Origin: Apostichopus parvimensis
Taxonomy: Eukaryota; Echinodermata; Holothuroidea; Aspidochirotida; Stichopodidae
Assembly: GCA_000934455.1 (NCBI GenBank)
Contig: KN882370.1
Coordinates: forward strand, 1-48,012
Direction of reading: 5' to 3'
Length of the DNA: 48,012 bases
Shown here: in pieces, positions 47,845 through 48,012 of the stretch
Position numbering within the stretch: the stretch's first letter is position 1
Layout of the letters: every line of letters starts with the position of its first letter
Notes under the pieces: generated by a model
What the model was told of the DNA's origin: nothing
Seen by the model: only the letters and a program-made list of their open reading frames with translations
The model's database searches: none
Made by a program: the position numbers and the translations under genes

Positions 47845-48012
47845 GCAGTGGCGTAGGAAAGTACTTTTGAGTGGGGGGCTGAAGACTGATGGCCGGCCTG
47901 GGGAGGGGGCTTTTTTTGCATTTCCATGTGGCCTCAGATGCAATTTGGTGCAATATAGCACACTTCAACACCCACTCCATTTTGTAAATAATTTTGCATT
48001 TTCACCTGGCCT
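47845..48012 (+). repeat. start of a GCAGTGGCGTAGGA dispersed repeat, cut by the window edge
   Basis: GCAGTGGCGTAGGA at 47845 is followed by G-rich blocks (GTGGGGGGCTGA, GGGGAGGGGG). The start resembles the minus-strand repeat ending at 17519. The element runs off the right edge, so its type is unknown. Confidence 0.3.

Larger units (their letters stand above)
41165..48012. other. Rab18 3' UTR and downstream noncoding sequence
   Basis: No further gene is recognised. The Rab18 3' UTR presumably occupies the first part, but no convincing AATAAA was found close to the stop; later ones lie near 45560 and 46380. Simple repeats are listed separately. Open stretches here are short, or lie in low-complexity sequence. 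Confidence 0.5.

Overview
This is an AT-rich piece of an animal nuclear genome. It has GT-AG spliced genes, tRNA-derived SINEs, small inverted-repeat elements, minisatellites and two runs of N (assembly gaps). Gene structure and repeat style suggest a marine invertebrate deuterostome, perhaps an echinoderm or hemichordate. That placement is an inference; the sequence alone does not fix the species.

Left part (1-13 kb): two GT31-family genes lie head to tail on the + strand. The first (4523-5668) is a C1GALT1-like protein that has lost the DxD metal-binding motif and the C-terminal CCSD block. In length and features it resembles the C1GALT1 chaperone Cosmc (C1GALT1C1). The second (7945-11679) is an intact three-exon C1GALT1, the core 1 (T antigen) beta-1,3-galactosyltransferase of the Golgi, with DDD, CCSD and an unusual Lys/Glu-rich tail. 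Both genes share a phase 0 intron at the same place, so they are probably tandem duplicates, and they may act as an enzyme and partner pair. A weaker candidate, a signal-peptide first exon on the - strand, lies at 1856-1931.

Middle part (13-35 kb): no convincing gene. The region is full of repeats: two small TTAA-flanked MITE families (two copies each), tRNA-type SINEs, a 23-bp minisatellite, a ~146-bp tandem repeat containing perfect DR1 nuclear-receptor half-site pairs, two larger foldback elements (29764-30723 with a 9-bp target duplication, and 31521-32254), and probable LINE 3' ends. One gap is at 18877-19766 and another at 35076-35270.

Right part (35.6-41.2 kb): a complete seven-exon Rab18 gene on the + strand, encoding a 207-residue GTPase ending in CSVL. 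Intron 4 holds an array made from the end of exon 4 plus its splice donor, giving ten extra donor-like sites. Intron 6 holds one further copy of the exon 6 donor region. The remaining sequence to 48 kb is the Rab18 3' flank, with G-rich and CT repeats and no recognisable gene.

The most interesting signals are the Cosmc-like neighbour of C1GALT1, the decoy-donor array in Rab18, and the two foldback elements with visible ends.
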